Counted from the stretch's first letter, positions 41,991 to 51,343 are shown. The stretch: 64,000 nucleotides of DNA from Savagea serpentis (GCF_015351395.1 NZ_JADKPV010000002.1:124001-188000); one strand, 5' to 3'. Notes: a model not told the origin generated them from the sequence alone. Translations and numbers: made by a program.

Positions 41991-43640
41991 TTGTTAAAAG
42001 TAGCAAAGACATTATTGCTGACTTTACTCGCTGTGGTAATAGTTTGGCCATCGGACGCTTTAGCCAATGGATTGAATTTTAAAGATGTTACGGAAAACTC
42101 GCGTGCTTACAAGGAAGTGAAATATCTAGCAGATCGTCAGTATATGAGCGGAAAAACGACGGAGCGCTTTGGCGTCAATGAAAATGTGACGAGAGCTGAA
42201 GCAGCGGCTACAATTGGTCGAGCATTGAATATTTCAGCAACGAATCAAGAAACATCTTTCAAAGATGTTCCAAAAGGGTATCGTTTTTCGGGATATATAC
42301 AAGAACTTTCAAAGCGAAACATTATTACGGGATATGCGGATGGCACATTCCGTCCTAATGACCAATTAACGCGTGGTCAAATGGCTATCATTATTAATCG
42401 GGCATTTTTAAGCAATCCTAATGTCAGCATTGCTGAAGCTGAAAAAAGATTAATGAGTTTAGGAATTTCAGAAGGAAAAGCAGATGGTACGTTTGGACGA
42501 ATGGATAAAATTTTACGTATTGATTTTGCTGTATTTATTGCACGTTCAGTTGAGCCTTCATTTCGTCCGAACGTTGTAAAGCCACCTACTGAGCCTGTTA
42601 ACCCATTTACAAGAACAGTATATGTGACATCAGAGCAGTCACCTTTAAATGTTAGAAGTGGTCGTGGCATGAACTATGCGGTAGTTGGACAATTATCTTT
42701 CCAAACAAAAGTAAAAGCTGCTTATCCAGTGAATGGTTGGACAAAAATCCAATATGATGGGAATAAGGAAGGCTATGTGGCAGAGGATTATTTGAGTACC
42801 ACTTACCCAAAACCTACACCACCAAAACCTAATCCTGCACCTGTTGAACCGACACCTGTACCACCTATTACAACAAACGCTGCAACTGTAGGCTATGTAA
42901 CGAGTGCTACTTTAAATGTGCGCTCACAAGCGAATGATAGTTCTGCCATCGTTACAAAAGTAACAAAGGGCACAGAACTTGCAGTGACATCAATCAACGG
43001 ATTTTGGGCAGAAGTGACAACACCAACAGGGCACAAAGGTTTTGTGCATAAATATTATATTAAATTAGTGAATAAAAAAGGAAATGCTGTTCAAAATCGT
43101 ATTATTGTAATCGATCCAGGTCATGGAGGAAGTGACCCAGGAGCTATTAGCGGTGGAGCTAATGAAAAGTCTATCACATTAAATGTGAGTAAAAAAGTTG
43201 CCGATAAGTTAAGACGTGCAGGTGCGAATGTCCATATGACTCGGACGGGAGATACCTATCCAACATTGACACAACGGACTCAGTTTGCAAAGAGTAAATT
43301 TGCTGAATCATTTATTTCAATTCATGCAAACTCTGCATCAGCAAGCGCATCAGGAACAGAAGTATGGATTGATACGAAGTTCAATGCCAATGGTGCTGAA
43401 AGTCGTCTGCTCGCTCAATATGTGCAAAATAAAATTGTACAAAAGGTGAATATGAAAGATCGTGGTGTTAAAGACAGTGCGTTCCAAGTATTGCGACAAA
43501 ATAATATACCAGCGATTTTAATTGAATTAGGCTTTATTACAAACAGTTCAGACCGTCACAAAATGACGAGTGAAGAGTACACCGAATTGTTTGCTCAAGC
43601 GATTTATGAAGGTATTGTTCAATATTATAGTGGTAAATAA
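41991..43640 (+). CDS. Secreted N-acetylmuramoyl-L-alanine amidase with SLH and SH3b domains
   Basis: 549 aa. Signal peptide (1-25, cut after ALA). Three SLH repeats (about 28-70, 88-130 and 150-190, the third degenerate) bind pyruvylated wall polymers; two bacterial SH3 domains (about 208-268 and 297-362, each with LNVRS) are joined by a Pro-rich linker PKPTPPKPNPAPVEPTPVP. The Amidase_3 domain (about 372-546) carries zinc ligands in DPGHGG, the Glu in NEKSITL and ISIHANS. It splits stem peptides from glycan, probably in cell separation. TTG start 7 nt after GGAGG. Monocistronic. Confidence 0.93.
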   Translation: MLKVAKTLLLTLLAVVIVWPSDALANGLNFKDVTENSRAYKEVKYLADRQYMSGKTTERFGVNENVTRAEAAATIGRALNISATNQETSFKDVPKGYRFSGYIQELSKRNIITGYADGTFRPNDQLTRGQMAIIINRAFLSNPNVSIAEAEKRLMSLGISEGKADGTFGRMDKILRIDFAVFIARSVEPSFRPNVVKPPTEPVNPFTRTVYVTSEQSPLNVRSGRGMNYAVVGQLSFQTKVKAAYPVNGWTKIQYDGNKEGYVAEDYLSTTYPKPTPPKPNPAPVEPTPVPPITTNAATVGYVTSATLNVRSQANDSSAIVTKVTKGTELAVTSINGFWAEVTTPTGHKGFVHKYYIKLVNKKGNAVQNRIIVIDPGHGGSDPGAISGGANEKSITLNVSKKVADKLRRAGANVHMTRTGDTYPTLTQRTQFAKSKFAESFISIHANSASASASGTEVWIDTKFNANGAESRLLAQYVQNKIVQKVNMKDRGVKDSAFQVLRQNNIPAILIELGFITNSSDRHKMTSEEYTELFAQAIYEGIVQYYSGK

Positions 43641-43680
43641 AAAAACGTCGTGCGATGATTTTCATCGTACGACGTTTTTA
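43640..43680 (+). terminator. Terminator of the amidase gene
   Basis: AAAAACGTCGTGCGATGA and TCATCGTACGACGTTTTT pair with one wobble around a 3-nt loop. Confidence 0.9.
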
Positions 43681-43795
43681 TTATTAAGTAATAAAGCAAA
43701 GTGGAAAATAGTAAGTTTACTCAAAAATTAAGTGATTACGTTACGCAAGTTTCCTTTTTTAAGAGATGTAAATTTACATAGAAACTTTTCCGACC

Positions 43796-44299
43796 TTATT
43801 TAGTAGCGGAAAATTCGCGTGAACCTAGTTCTTTTTCATAAATAAAGAGCGCATTTCGATCGCCGCCGATTCTTTTTAAATATTCGATATGAGTATCGAA
43901 TGAAGATTCTTCTTCTACCTGCTCATCGAGGAACCAATTTAAAAATGAGATTGTAGCATGTTCTCTTTCTTCCATCGCGAGATCTGCGAGTTCGTAATAT
44001 TGTTTCGTCACTTCTTTTTCTTGGCGGAGTGAAGTTTCGAACGTGTCGAGTAATGAATCAAAATCTGTTTTCGGTGCTGCGATACCACGGAATGTCGTGC
44101 GCACTCCACGGTCGTTTAAATAGTTATAAATTTTCATACCATGAAAACGTTCTTCTTGCGCTTGTTCTAAATAAAAATTTGCAAAACCTGTGTAATTTGT
44201 GTATTCACAATAAGCAGCGACGGACATGTAAAATTGTGCAGCATCGAATTCATTGTTCATTTGTTCATTTAATGCATGAGCTAACTTTTCTGATAACAT
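43796..44299 (-). CDS. ftnA: Ferritin, non-haem iron storage
   Basis: 167 aa four-helix bundle. Ferroxidase ligands are visible: E17 in [10 protein letters not shown]50 and H53 in [11 protein letters not shown], and E94 in [11 protein letters not shown]. Stores Fe as ferric mineral in 24-mers. GGGAGAGG precedes the ATG at 44299. A perfect palindrome 31 bp upstream is a probable operator. Single gene between convergent and divergent neighbours. Confidence 0.93.
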   Translation of the reverse strand: MLSEKLAHALNEQMNNEFDAAQFYMSVAAYCEYTNYTGFANFYLEQAQEERFHGMKIYNYLNDRGVRTTFRGIAAPKTDFDSLLDTFETSLRQEKEVTKQYYELADLAMEEREHATISFLNWFLDEQVEEESSFDTHIEYLKRIGGDRNALFIYEKELGSREFSATK

Positions 44300-44329
44300 G
44301 GAAAACCTCTCCCTTATGTTGATAGTGTC

Positions 44330-44348
44330 CTTATACTTTAAGTATAAG
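44330..44348. promoter_or_regulatory. Perfect 9-1-9 palindrome before ferritin
   Basis: CTTATACTT-T-AAGTATAAG. It lies 31 to 49 bp before the ferritin ATG and contains a TATACT that could be the -10, so a bound repressor would block transcription. The 7-1-7 core differs from Fur and PerR consensus boxes, so the regulator is unknown. Confidence 0.55.
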
Positions 44349-44508
44349 CTAATACTGAGGAATGTACATGCAATTTATATCACTCTCTCATAATCTTAAA
44401 ATTTAATGTATTGTGACTTCAAGTAGCCTATTGAAAAGAAAATCGAATGCGTTAAAATAGAGGGGACGAACAACAATATGTTCAAAAAAGTAGAATATGG
44501 GGGAATCT

Positions 44509-45105
44509 ATGACGGCAGATTTAAAACGAGATGCTTATTTTTCAATTCAAACTGTCGGCATTCAAGATTGGGATGCATCTTCAGCTCATTATAATCGCTA
44601 CGAAGCGACACCTTATGAAGCATTAGATATTTTATTCCAATTTTTTGACATGCCATCTGCGGGACGCTTTATCGATTTTGGTTCAGGAAAAGGACGTGTT
44701 CCGATTTATATTCATCATTATTTTCGGAATCCAGTCTGTGGAATTGAACGGAGTTTTCAATTGCTTGAACAAGCGGAAGCGAACGAGGAAAAATACCGAC
44801 TTCACCATCATGTGAAAGGTAAACAAATCGATTGGGTTCGCATGCAGGCAGAGCGTTACGTTGTTAAGCCATTGGATACAGTATTTTATTTCTTTAACCC
44901 TTTTTCTGTACAAATATTCGCACAAGTCGTAGCTAATATTTTACATTCTGTACATGAAAATACGAGGCCGATCTATATTATTCTATTTTATGAAACGGTT
45001 GAATATCGGGATTGGCTTGAACGTTACACGACGCTCGTACCCATTCAAGAAATTGAGCTATCTGTAACAGATCCTTATGAAAAATTTGTTATTTATACAA
45101 ATTGA
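44509..45105 (+). CDS. Class I SAM-dependent methyltransferase
   Basis: 198 aa. RFIDFGSGKGRVPIYIHH is the SAM-binding loop and VCGIERS the acidic loop; the C-terminal half includes FYFFNPFSVQIF, the NPPF-like substrate loop that often marks N-methyltransferases of class alpha. Substrate not recognisable. I chose ATG at 44509 because GGGGGAA sits just upstream; ATG at 44497 overlaps that site. Monocistronic, ended by a terminator shared with the nitroreductase gene. Confidence 0.75.
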   Translation: MTADLKRDAYFSIQTVGIQDWDASSAHYNRYEATPYEALDILFQFFDMPSAGRFIDFGSGKGRVPIYIHHYFRNPVCGIERSFQLLEQAEANEEKYRLHHHVKGKQIDWVRMQAERYVVKPLDTVFYFFNPFSVQIFAQVVANILHSVHENTRPIYIILFYETVEYRDWLERYTTLVPIQEIELSVTDPYEKFVIYTN

Positions 45106-45232
45106 AGTTATGAAAGTAAGAAAAGTAGATAGAATATATATTAAATCTTTACACTTATCACGAGAAGTAATTAGTTTTAAGATTGAAGACCACTTTAAAA
45201 AGTGCATGATCATAGTAAATGATTTTGAATAT

Positions 45233-45266
45233 AAAAAAGACTCATCGCTCAAGCGATGAGTCTTTC
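45233..45266. terminator. Bidirectional terminator between methyltransferase and nitroreductase
   Basis: AGACTCATCGCT and AGCGATGAGTCT pair over 12 bp with a 2-nt loop and flanking A and T tracts. Confidence 0.9.
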
Positions 45267-45272
45267 GGGCGA

Positions 45273-46001
45273 TTAACGGTGTTTGAAACCTTGCTGTTCT
45301 AAAGATTGTTTCATATAGGTACGCTTCGGTTCTTTTAAAAATTCAGTCATTTGTTCTGTCCAAGTACTCACTTTATTATTAGAGCTACGTTCAGCATAAT
45401 ATTGTTTCATCGTTTCGTCATATTGAAGTAAAAGCTCATCATACTTCTCATCATTATAAACGTTAGTATGAAGGATTGCTTGCAAAGGTAAACGTGGTTT
45501 CACTTCATTCCGTTTGGTAGGAACTCCAATCGTCATGGCAAATAAAGGCATGACACCTTGTGGGAGCTCAAATAAATCACTAATGGCATCTGGATTATTG
45601 CGTACACCGCCGATATAGCAAATGCCATACCCTTTCGATTCGGCAGCGATGGCGATATTTTGAGCACAAAGCGCAACATCAACTGCACCGACAATCGTAT
45701 TTTCAGCATAGCTATAATCGATTGTTTCACCGTGTAAAGCAGCTGCTTTTTCTAATCGATGAAAGTCTGAACAGAACAATAAGACGACGGCAGCTCCGTT
45801 AATTTGGAAAGCATTTTTAGAAAGTTCACCTAGTTGCTGTTTACGTTCTTCATCTGTGACATGAATAATAGAGTACGATTGAACAAAGTGAGAACTAGCG
45901 GCATGTTGGCCAGCGCGTACGAGTTCATAAACTGTCTCTAAAGGAATCGCTTCCTCTGTGTATTTTCGTACGCTCGTATGGGATGTAAGTAAGTCAATCA
46001 T
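45273..46001 (-). CDS. NADPH-dependent flavin/nitroreductase (NfsA/NfrA type)
   Basis: 242 aa. FMN-binding fold of the group A nitroreductases: HTSVRKYTEEAIP near the start (RxYxxxxIP), AGQHAASSHFVQSYS, and GYGICYIGGVRNNP in the second half. Reduces nitro compounds, quinones or free flavins with NADPH. The final 60 residues form the extra helical tail seen in NfsA/NfrA. GGAGG precedes the ATG at 46001. In vivo substrate unknown. Confidence 0.88.
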   Translation of the reverse strand: MIDLLTSHTSVRKYTEEAIPLETVYELVRAGQHAASSHFVQSYSIIHVTDEERKQQLGELSKNAFQINGAAVVLLFCSDFHRLEKAAALHGETIDYSYAENTIVGAVDVALCAQNIAIAAESKGYGICYIGGVRNNPDAISDLFELPQGVMPLFAMTIGVPTKRNEVKPRLPLQAILHTNVYNDEKYDELLLQYDETMKQYYAERSSNNKVSTWTEQMTEFLKEPKRTYMKQSLEQQGFKHR

Positions 46002-46122
46002 CGACGAAAACCTCCTAAAAATTTTAATTTAAAATTACTATACTATGACTCTACAATACATGATAAACTACATGAGATACAATGGAATTACCCAATAAAA
46101 AATAATTAAAGAAGGTGCAGAA

Positions 46123-47682
46123 ATGGCTTGGTTGGAAGGTATATCAATTACGACAGCTTTACTTATTTTGTTTCTCATCATCATTCCGATCGTCACAATT
46201 GTTTATTTATATTTCTTTGATCGGAAGCAAAAACAACATGCGATTTTGAGAAACTATCCGTTACTTGGACGGGCACGTTACATTTTAGAAAAAACAGGAC
46301 CAGAATTTAGACAATATTTATTTGATGGAGATAATGAAGGGCGTCCATTTAGCCGTCAACAATATTTGCATATGGTCATGCCAGGAAAATATTTAAGTAA
46401 TGTCATCGGCTTCGGTTCGAAAAAAGATTTTACACAGCCTGGATATTATTTGCGTAACGCGATGTTTACAACACAAGTAGAGGAATTGCATGTCGATAAT
46501 ACTGATATCGTTCAAACGATGAAATACGTCATTGATGAAGACAATTTATTTTCACGAAAAGAGCACCGTGAAGAAGTAGAAGCCTTACCATGGTTGCTTC
46601 CAGAAGAAGAAGCAATTGTCATTGGACCGGAATGTAAAACACCGTTTCGTGTTCGTGGATTTATTGGACAAGCAGCGATGAGCTATGGTGGACTTGGACA
46701 AAATGCAATTCTCGCATTATCGAGCGGGATATCACACGTTCCAGGTTCATGGATGAATACAGGAGAAGGTGGAGTATCCCCTTATCATATTAAAGGTGGC
46801 GCGGATCTAATCGCTCAAATCGGTTCAGGTCTTTACGGATACCGCACAAAAGAAGGCGAATTCAGCGTCGAGATGTTGAAAGAAAAAGCAGCGATGGAAC
46901 AAATTAAAGCATTTGAAATTAAAATCGCACAAGGTTCAAAAATGCGTGGTGGGCACGTTGAAGGAAGTAAAGTAACAGAAGAAATTGCAGCGATTCGTAA
47001 CGTCGTACCTCACACGACAATTAATAGTCCGAACCGCTTCCGTCAGTTCGATGACTTCGATTCAATGTTTGACTTCATTGAATTGATTCGTAACGAAGGT
47101 GGCAAGCCGGTCGGTATTAAAATCGTAATTGGTAGTAAACAAGATGCTGATGAATTAAGTAAATATATGGCTGAAACGGGACGCCATCCTGATTTCATCT
47201 CACTCGATGGTGGTGAAGGTGGATCAGGAGCGACATATCAAGATTTAGCTGATACGTTAGGACTTCCATTGCGTTCTGCATTACCGATTTTAGATAATTC
47301 TTTAACAGAATATGGAGTTCGTCATAAAGTGAAAATCATCGCTTCAGGAAAAATTACGACACCTGACTCAGCAGCGATAGCGATGGCACTCGGAGCAGAC
47401 CTCGTACAAGGAGCACGTTCATTCATGATTTCGGTTGGATGTATTATGGCGGGAAGCTGTCATACGAATGATTGTCCAGCAGGAGTTGCGACGACAGATG
47501 CGAAGCTACAACAAGGACTGGTCGTCGATGAGAAGCAATACCGTGTGACGAACTATATTTTAACGATGCGCGAAGGATTGTATCGTGTCGCAGCAGCAGC
47601 AGGTTTAAAATCACCGAAAGAATTAAAACGAGAGCATGTCGTCTTCAAAGACGAACGTGGTCGTGTCTTCCCAATTGAATAA
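46123..47682 (+). CDS. FMN-binding glutamate-synthase-like protein (YerD type)
   Basis: 519 aa. One N-terminal membrane helix (about 8-31), then a GltB-like TIM-barrel FMN domain: GQAAMSYGGLGQNAILAL, LDGGEGGSGATYQDLADTLG, ALGADLVQGARSFM. A Cys cluster CIMAGSCHTNDCPAG matches the 3Fe-4S site of glutamate synthases. It lacks the amidotransferase domain, so it is not a full glutamate synthase; its real reaction is unknown. Membrane-tethered relatives include B. subtilis YerD. Monocistronic. Confidence 0.85.
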   Translation: MAWLEGISITTALLILFLIIIPIVTIVYLYFFDRKQKQHAILRNYPLLGRARYILEKTGPEFRQYLFDGDNEGRPFSRQQYLHMVMPGKYLSNVIGFGSKKDFTQPGYYLRNAMFTTQVEELHVDNTDIVQTMKYVIDEDNLFSRKEHREEVEALPWLLPEEEAIVIGPECKTPFRVRGFIGQAAMSYGGLGQNAILALSSGISHVPGSWMNTGEGGVSPYHIKGGADLIAQIGSGLYGYRTKEGEFSVEMLKEKAAMEQIKAFEIKIAQGSKMRGGHVEGSKVTEEIAAIRNVVPHTTINSPNRFRQFDDFDSMFDFIELIRNEGGKPVGIKIVIGSKQDADELSKYMAETGRHPDFISLDGGEGGSGATYQDLADTLGLPLRSALPILDNSLTEYGVRHKVKIIASGKITTPDSAAIAMALGADLVQGARSFMISVGCIMAGSCHTNDCPAGVATTDAKLQQGLVVDEKQYRVTNYILTMREGLYRVAAAAGLKSPKELKREHVVFKDERGRVFPIE

Positions 47683-47685
47683 AAC

Positions 47686-47724
47686 CCGAAACTACGGAAG
47701 CCTATCGCTTTCCGTAGTTTTTTT
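47686..47724 (+). terminator. Terminator of the glutamate-synthase-like gene
   Basis: AAACTACGGAA and TTCCGTAGTTT pair over 11 bp, followed by T. Confidence 0.88.
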
Positions 47725-47846
47725 GTCACGATCATTGTGCAGTAAATGTTGATGAAGGGAGGTTTAAAGTGAAGAAGTCATCATCATTTTCGCAATGTAT
47801 TAGGAAATTCGTTATGATAGAGAAAAGCGATAAAGGAATGAATACA

Positions 47847-49112
47847 ATGGAACAATATATTGAAGAGTTTGCTCTTCTCGTCGCTGTCAATGAGGACGAC
47901 AATTCGCATTTTGATTATGAGATGGAAGAATTGCGCAATTTAACAGAAGCCTTACAAGTAGAAGTCGTGGGAGAAGTGACTCAAAATTTGCCGAGAATTC
48001 ATCCAACGACTTATGTAGGAAAAGGAAAATTAGATGAAATTAAGCGTATGTATGAAGCGATTAATGCAAATTTAATCATTACGAATGATGAGCTATCCCC
48101 TTCTCAAATTCGTAATTTAGAGGAAGAGTTACAATGTAAAATTATCGATCGCACGATGCTAATTTTAGATATATTCGCTCGTCGTGCAAAAACGCACGAA
48201 GCGCGCATGCAAGTCGAACTTGCACAACTTCAATACTTTCTCCCGAGACTCGTCGGCTTACGTTCGTCATTAAGTCGTCAAGGTGGAGGAACCGGGGGAG
48301 GTTTCCAAAACAAAGGGGCAGGGGAAACGAAGCTCGAATTGGATCGCCGTGTTATTGAAGATCAAATCGCAAAATTAAACCGTAACTTGAGACATGCTGA
48401 AGAACAGCGTCAAACGCAGCGCAAACGTCGTAACCGAAGCGGTATGCCTGTCGTATCAATCGTCGGCTATACGAATGCGGGTAAATCGACATTAATGAAT
48501 CAATTGCTGACGAATATATATGGAGAAGCAGCGAAAGAAGTATTTGAAAAAGACATGCTTTTTGCGACACTAGATACATCGGTGCGGAAAGTAGAGCTAC
48601 CGAATAATCGCAAGTTTATTTTGACAGATACGGTCGGTTTCGTATCTAAACTCCCCCACCATTTAGTAAAAGCATTCCGCTCTACCTTAGAAGAAGCGCG
48701 AGAAGCGGATTTATTGCTTCATGTCGTTGACGTTTCGCATGAAGAATATCGCTATATGATCGATGTGACGAATGAAACGTTATTAGACGTTGGCGTGGAA
48801 GATATCCCTACCATTCTCGTTTACAATAAAGCAGATGCGACATCGATGCCATACCCTTACGTCCAAGATAACGAAATTTGGATGTCAGCGAAAGAAGGAA
48901 AAGGGCTAGAACAACTACTCCAATTAATGAATCGTTATATTTTTGCAGATTATGAAATTGAAACGGTGACTGTACCATATGAGCGAGGAGATCTCGTTTC
49001 GTTATTAAATGAAGAAGCACATGTGATAGAAACCGAATATGAAGAAGAAGGTACTCAATTAACAATTGAATGGTCCAGCCGTTTAAAAGAACAGTTTTAT
49101 CAAGCGCTCTAA
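47847..49112 (+). CDS. hflX: GTPase HflX
   Basis: 421 aa. N-terminal HflX domain with a glycine-rich LSRQGGGTGGGFQNKGAGETKLELDRR linker and a long helix; G domain (about 205-360) with G1 GYTNAGKST, G3 DTVGF and G4 NKAD. Splits or rescues stalled ribosomes, notably after heat or macrolide stress. An in-frame GTG at 47769 has a good GGGAGG, but the extra 26 residues do not resemble HflX and a promoter (TATGAT at 47814) lies inside them, so I prefer ATG 47847. Confidence 0.88.
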   Translation: MEQYIEEFALLVAVNEDDNSHFDYEMEELRNLTEALQVEVVGEVTQNLPRIHPTTYVGKGKLDEIKRMYEAINANLIITNDELSPSQIRNLEEELQCKIIDRTMLILDIFARRAKTHEARMQVELAQLQYFLPRLVGLRSSLSRQGGGTGGGFQNKGAGETKLELDRRVIEDQIAKLNRNLRHAEEQRQTQRKRRNRSGMPVVSIVGYTNAGKSTLMNQLLTNIYGEAAKEVFEKDMLFATLDTSVRKVELPNNRKFILTDTVGFVSKLPHHLVKAFRSTLEEAREADLLLHVVDVSHEEYRYMIDVTNETLLDVGVEDIPTILVYNKADATSMPYPYVQDNEIWMSAKEGKGLEQLLQLMNRYIFADYEIETVTVPYERGDLVSLLNEEAHVIETEYEEEGTQLTIEWSSRLKEQFYQAL

Positions 49113-49117
49113 AATGC

Positions 49118-49154
49118 AAAAAAAGTCGCACGGTGAATGTGGCACCGTGCGATT
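49118..49154 (-). terminator. Hairpin with T tract only on the minus strand, after hflX
   Basis: AGTCGCACGGTG pairs with CACCGTGCGATT. The run of seven A precedes it on the plus strand, so the U tract exists only for minus-strand transcripts. It may block antisense reading into hflX or act as a weak plus-strand terminator. Confidence 0.45.
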
Positions 49155-49259
49155 CAAAGGACCTCTTAATATTGTTAAGGGGTTAGGGGATTAATCTATA
49201 CCCACGTTTTTGATAAAGTAAACGTTTTTTATTTACGAATAAGATAGGAGATTTATAAT

Positions 49260-50072
49260 ATGAAAAGAAAGTTTCACTTTCTCATCTTAAGCAGTATACT
49301 ATTGCTTCTCGCAGCCTGTTCGTCAACCGGAAATCAAGAAGAAGTATTTGAAAAAATGCTTCAAAAAATTGATACGTACGAAAGCATGCATACGAAGATT
49401 TATTTGGATCAATACATGAAAGAAAATGAAGAGTTGGAAGAACGTCAACTACGTACATTGTCGAATATCGCACTAACACGAGAACCATTCACCATGCATC
49501 AAACGATTAATGTTGATGCTGGAAAAGGTGAAGAAGCGGTAAGCAATGAAGAAATTTACATTACAGAACAAGGAATGTTTGTTCAAAGTGAAGAAGAATG
49601 GATTCAATTTCCACCTGAAATGCATGAGATGATGATCGGGAATGGAAATGAGTTTCATACAATTATAGACCTTGAAGTGTTCAAAGATGTGTTAAAAGAA
49701 ATGAAGATAGAAGAGACCGGACAACAATATATTTTACGTTTTTCAACGACAGATCAAAAAAAGCATGATAATTTAATGCGACTCATCGCGGCATCGAGTG
49801 TAGCCGGACAATTTCAAATGGAAGAAGCGATGGCATTTGATGCATTGACAGTCGATCGACTTCGTTTAGAATTGTACATCGATAAAGAAACATATGATTT
49901 AAATACGTACAATTTGGACTTAGAATTCGATTTAACATTTGAAGATACCGTGTTAAATATGGTGCAACATACAGAAACAGAAATAACAGAAATGAATCAA
50001 ATTCATCCGATTCAAACTCCGCAAGAAGTATTGGACAACGCGGTTGACTTTGAACAAGAAATGCAAAAGTAA
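49260..50072 (+). CDS. Lipoprotein of the DUF6612 type
   Basis: 270 aa. Signal peptide with lipobox LLAAC (Cys at about residue 20), then a beta-rich soluble domain on the outer face of the membrane (IALTREPFTMHQTINV, VQSEEEWIQFPPE, YDLNTYNLDLEFDLTF). The layout is that of LolA-like or DUF6612 lipoproteins of Bacilli, with no known activity. A single gene with its own terminator. Confidence 0.75.
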   Translation: MKRKFHFLILSSILLLLAACSSTGNQEEVFEKMLQKIDTYESMHTKIYLDQYMKENEELEERQLRTLSNIALTREPFTMHQTINVDAGKGEEAVSNEEIYITEQGMFVQSEEEWIQFPPEMHEMMIGNGNEFHTIIDLEVFKDVLKEMKIEETGQQYILRFSTTDQKKHDNLMRLIAASSVAGQFQMEEAMAFDALTVDRLRLELYIDKETYDLNTYNLDLEFDLTFEDTVLNMVQHTETEITEMNQIHPIQTPQEVLDNAVDFEQEMQK

Positions 50073-50082
50073 ATGGTTAAAG

Positions 50083-50114
50083 AAACGCTCTTTTTTAGAA
50101 AGGGCGTTTTTTTA
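50083..50114 (+). terminator. Terminator of the lipoprotein gene
   Basis: AAACGCTC and GGGCGTTT arms with inner TTT/AAA pairing, then seven T. Confidence 0.85.
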
Positions 50115-50262
50115 TTAAAAAAATCCAAATGAATAATCGAGAAAATGATAAAAGATTTTTTAATAAAATAGAAAAAACAAAGAATCCCCTTACATTTCTC
50201 CTTATTTTTTAGTAGAATAGTTCATGAAAACAGAAGATAGTTTCTTTTTTTTACATATATAT

Positions 50263-50277
50263 TGATAATCATTTTCA
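50263..50277. promoter_or_regulatory. Fur box 1 of the siderophore uptake operon
   Basis: TGATAATCATTTTCA matches TGATAATNATTATCA at 13 of 14 positions. It sits 8 bp before the -35. Confidence 0.8.
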
Positions 50278-50285
50278 ATTAGATG

Positions 50286-50313
50286 TTGACTAATTGGTGA
50301 ATATTGCTATAAT
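50286..50313 (+). promoter_or_regulatory. Sigma-A promoter of the siderophore uptake operon
   Basis: TTGACT, 16 bp, TATAAT, flanked on each side by a Fur box. Confidence 0.75.
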
Positions 50314-50329
50314 TAAATTGCAGTGATAG

Positions 50330-50344
50330 TGATAACGATTATCA
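50330..50344. promoter_or_regulatory. Fur box 2 of the siderophore uptake operon
   Basis: TGATAACGATTATCA matches the 7-1-7 Fur box at 13 of 14 positions, at about the transcription start. A partly overlapping TGATAGTGATAACGA suggests more than one dimer may bind. Confidence 0.85.
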
Positions 50345-50392
50345 TTAACAATCACTTCACGAAGCAAAATATTCGGTATCGGAGATTTGAAA

Positions 50393-51343
50393 TTGAAGAA
50401 ACGTTACTTAGTGATCGCAGTCATCTTACTTTCATTCCTCTCGCTATTCGTGGGAGTCAGTCGGATCTCGCTGTTAGACTTATTAGATTTTAAGTCTGAG
50501 CAAACTGAAATATTTTTATTGAGTAGAGTTCCTCGATTAATTGCGATTTTACTTGCGGGAGCAGGTATGAGTATCGCTGGTTTAATCATGCAGCAATTGA
50601 GCCGAAATAAATTCGTCTCTCCAACGACTGCAGGAACACTCGATGCGACACGTCTCGGTATTTTAGTATCGATGTTATTGTTTGCGAACGCCTCTACGAT
50701 TGAAAAAATGCTCGTTGCCTTTGCATTCGCGCTTGCTGGCACGCTGTTGTTTATGCAGATTTTAGACCGCATTAAATTTAAAGATGCGATTTTTATTCCA
50801 CTCGTAGGATTAATGTTCGGGAATATATTATCATCGATTACGACATTTTTTGCTTATCGTGCGAATGTTATTCAAAATATGTCCGCTTGGTTGCAAGGAG
50901 ATTTCTCGATGATTATGAAGGGACGTTACGAGTTACTTTATATTAGTATTCCTGTGCTCATCATCGCATATATGTATGCGAATCGCTTTACAGTAGCCGG
51001 AATGGGAGAAGATTTCTCTAAAAATTTAGGACTCGCGTATAAACGAATCGTCAATATCGGATTAATTTTAGTTGCTTTAATTACGACAACTGTCGTGTTA
51101 ACTGTCGGAATGATTCCGTTTCTCGGATTGATCATCCCAAACATCGTTTCCATTTTCCATGGAGACCATTTACAAAAGACATTGCCACATACGGCATTGC
51201 TCGGAGCGATTTTTTTACTCGTCGCAGACATATTGGGAAGGGTGCTCATTTATCCGTATGAAATATCGATCAGTTTAATGGTTGGTGTTATCGGAAGTGG
51301 TATATTCCTCTTCTTGTTGTTTAGGGGGCGAGCATATGCGTAA
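50393..51343 (+). CDS. yclN: Iron-siderophore ABC transporter permease (YclN type)
   Basis: 316 aa, about nine helices. FecCD family: SRVPRLIAILLAGAGMSIAGLIMQQLSRNKFVSPTTAG is the hallmark region, and GMIPFLGLIIPNIV is the coupling helix to the ATPase. TTG at 50393 lies 8 nt after GGAG; TTG at 50387 is also possible. First gene of a four-gene operon like B. subtilis yclNOPQ, which takes up petrobactin; the ligand here is not proven. Two Fur boxes flank the promoter. Confidence 0.9.
   Translation: MKKRYLVIAVILLSFLSLFVGVSRISLLDLLDFKSEQTEIFLLSRVPRLIAILLAGAGMSIAGLIMQQLSRNKFVSPTTAGTLDATRLGILVSMLLFANASTIEKMLVAFAFALAGTLLFMQILDRIKFKDAIFIPLVGLMFGNILSSITTFFAYRANVIQNMSAWLQGDFSMIMKGRYELLYISIPVLIIAYMYANRFTVAGMGEDFSKNLGLAYKRIVNIGLILVALITTTVVLTVGMIPFLGLIIPNIVSIFHGDHLQKTLPHTALLGAIFLLVADILGRVLIYPYEISISLMVGVIGSGIFLFLLFRGRAYA

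Noticed and set aside
45077-45259. 60-codon frame after the methyltransferase gene
   Set aside because: No ribosome site, overlaps the end of the real gene, and runs into the terminator. Composition is not protein-like.
47769-47846. Longer HflX beginning with GTG at 47769
   Set aside because: Good GGGAGG, but the extra residues do not resemble HflX N-termini, there is no room for a promoter after the preceding terminator, and a promoter-like sequence lies inside the extension. Not fully excluded.
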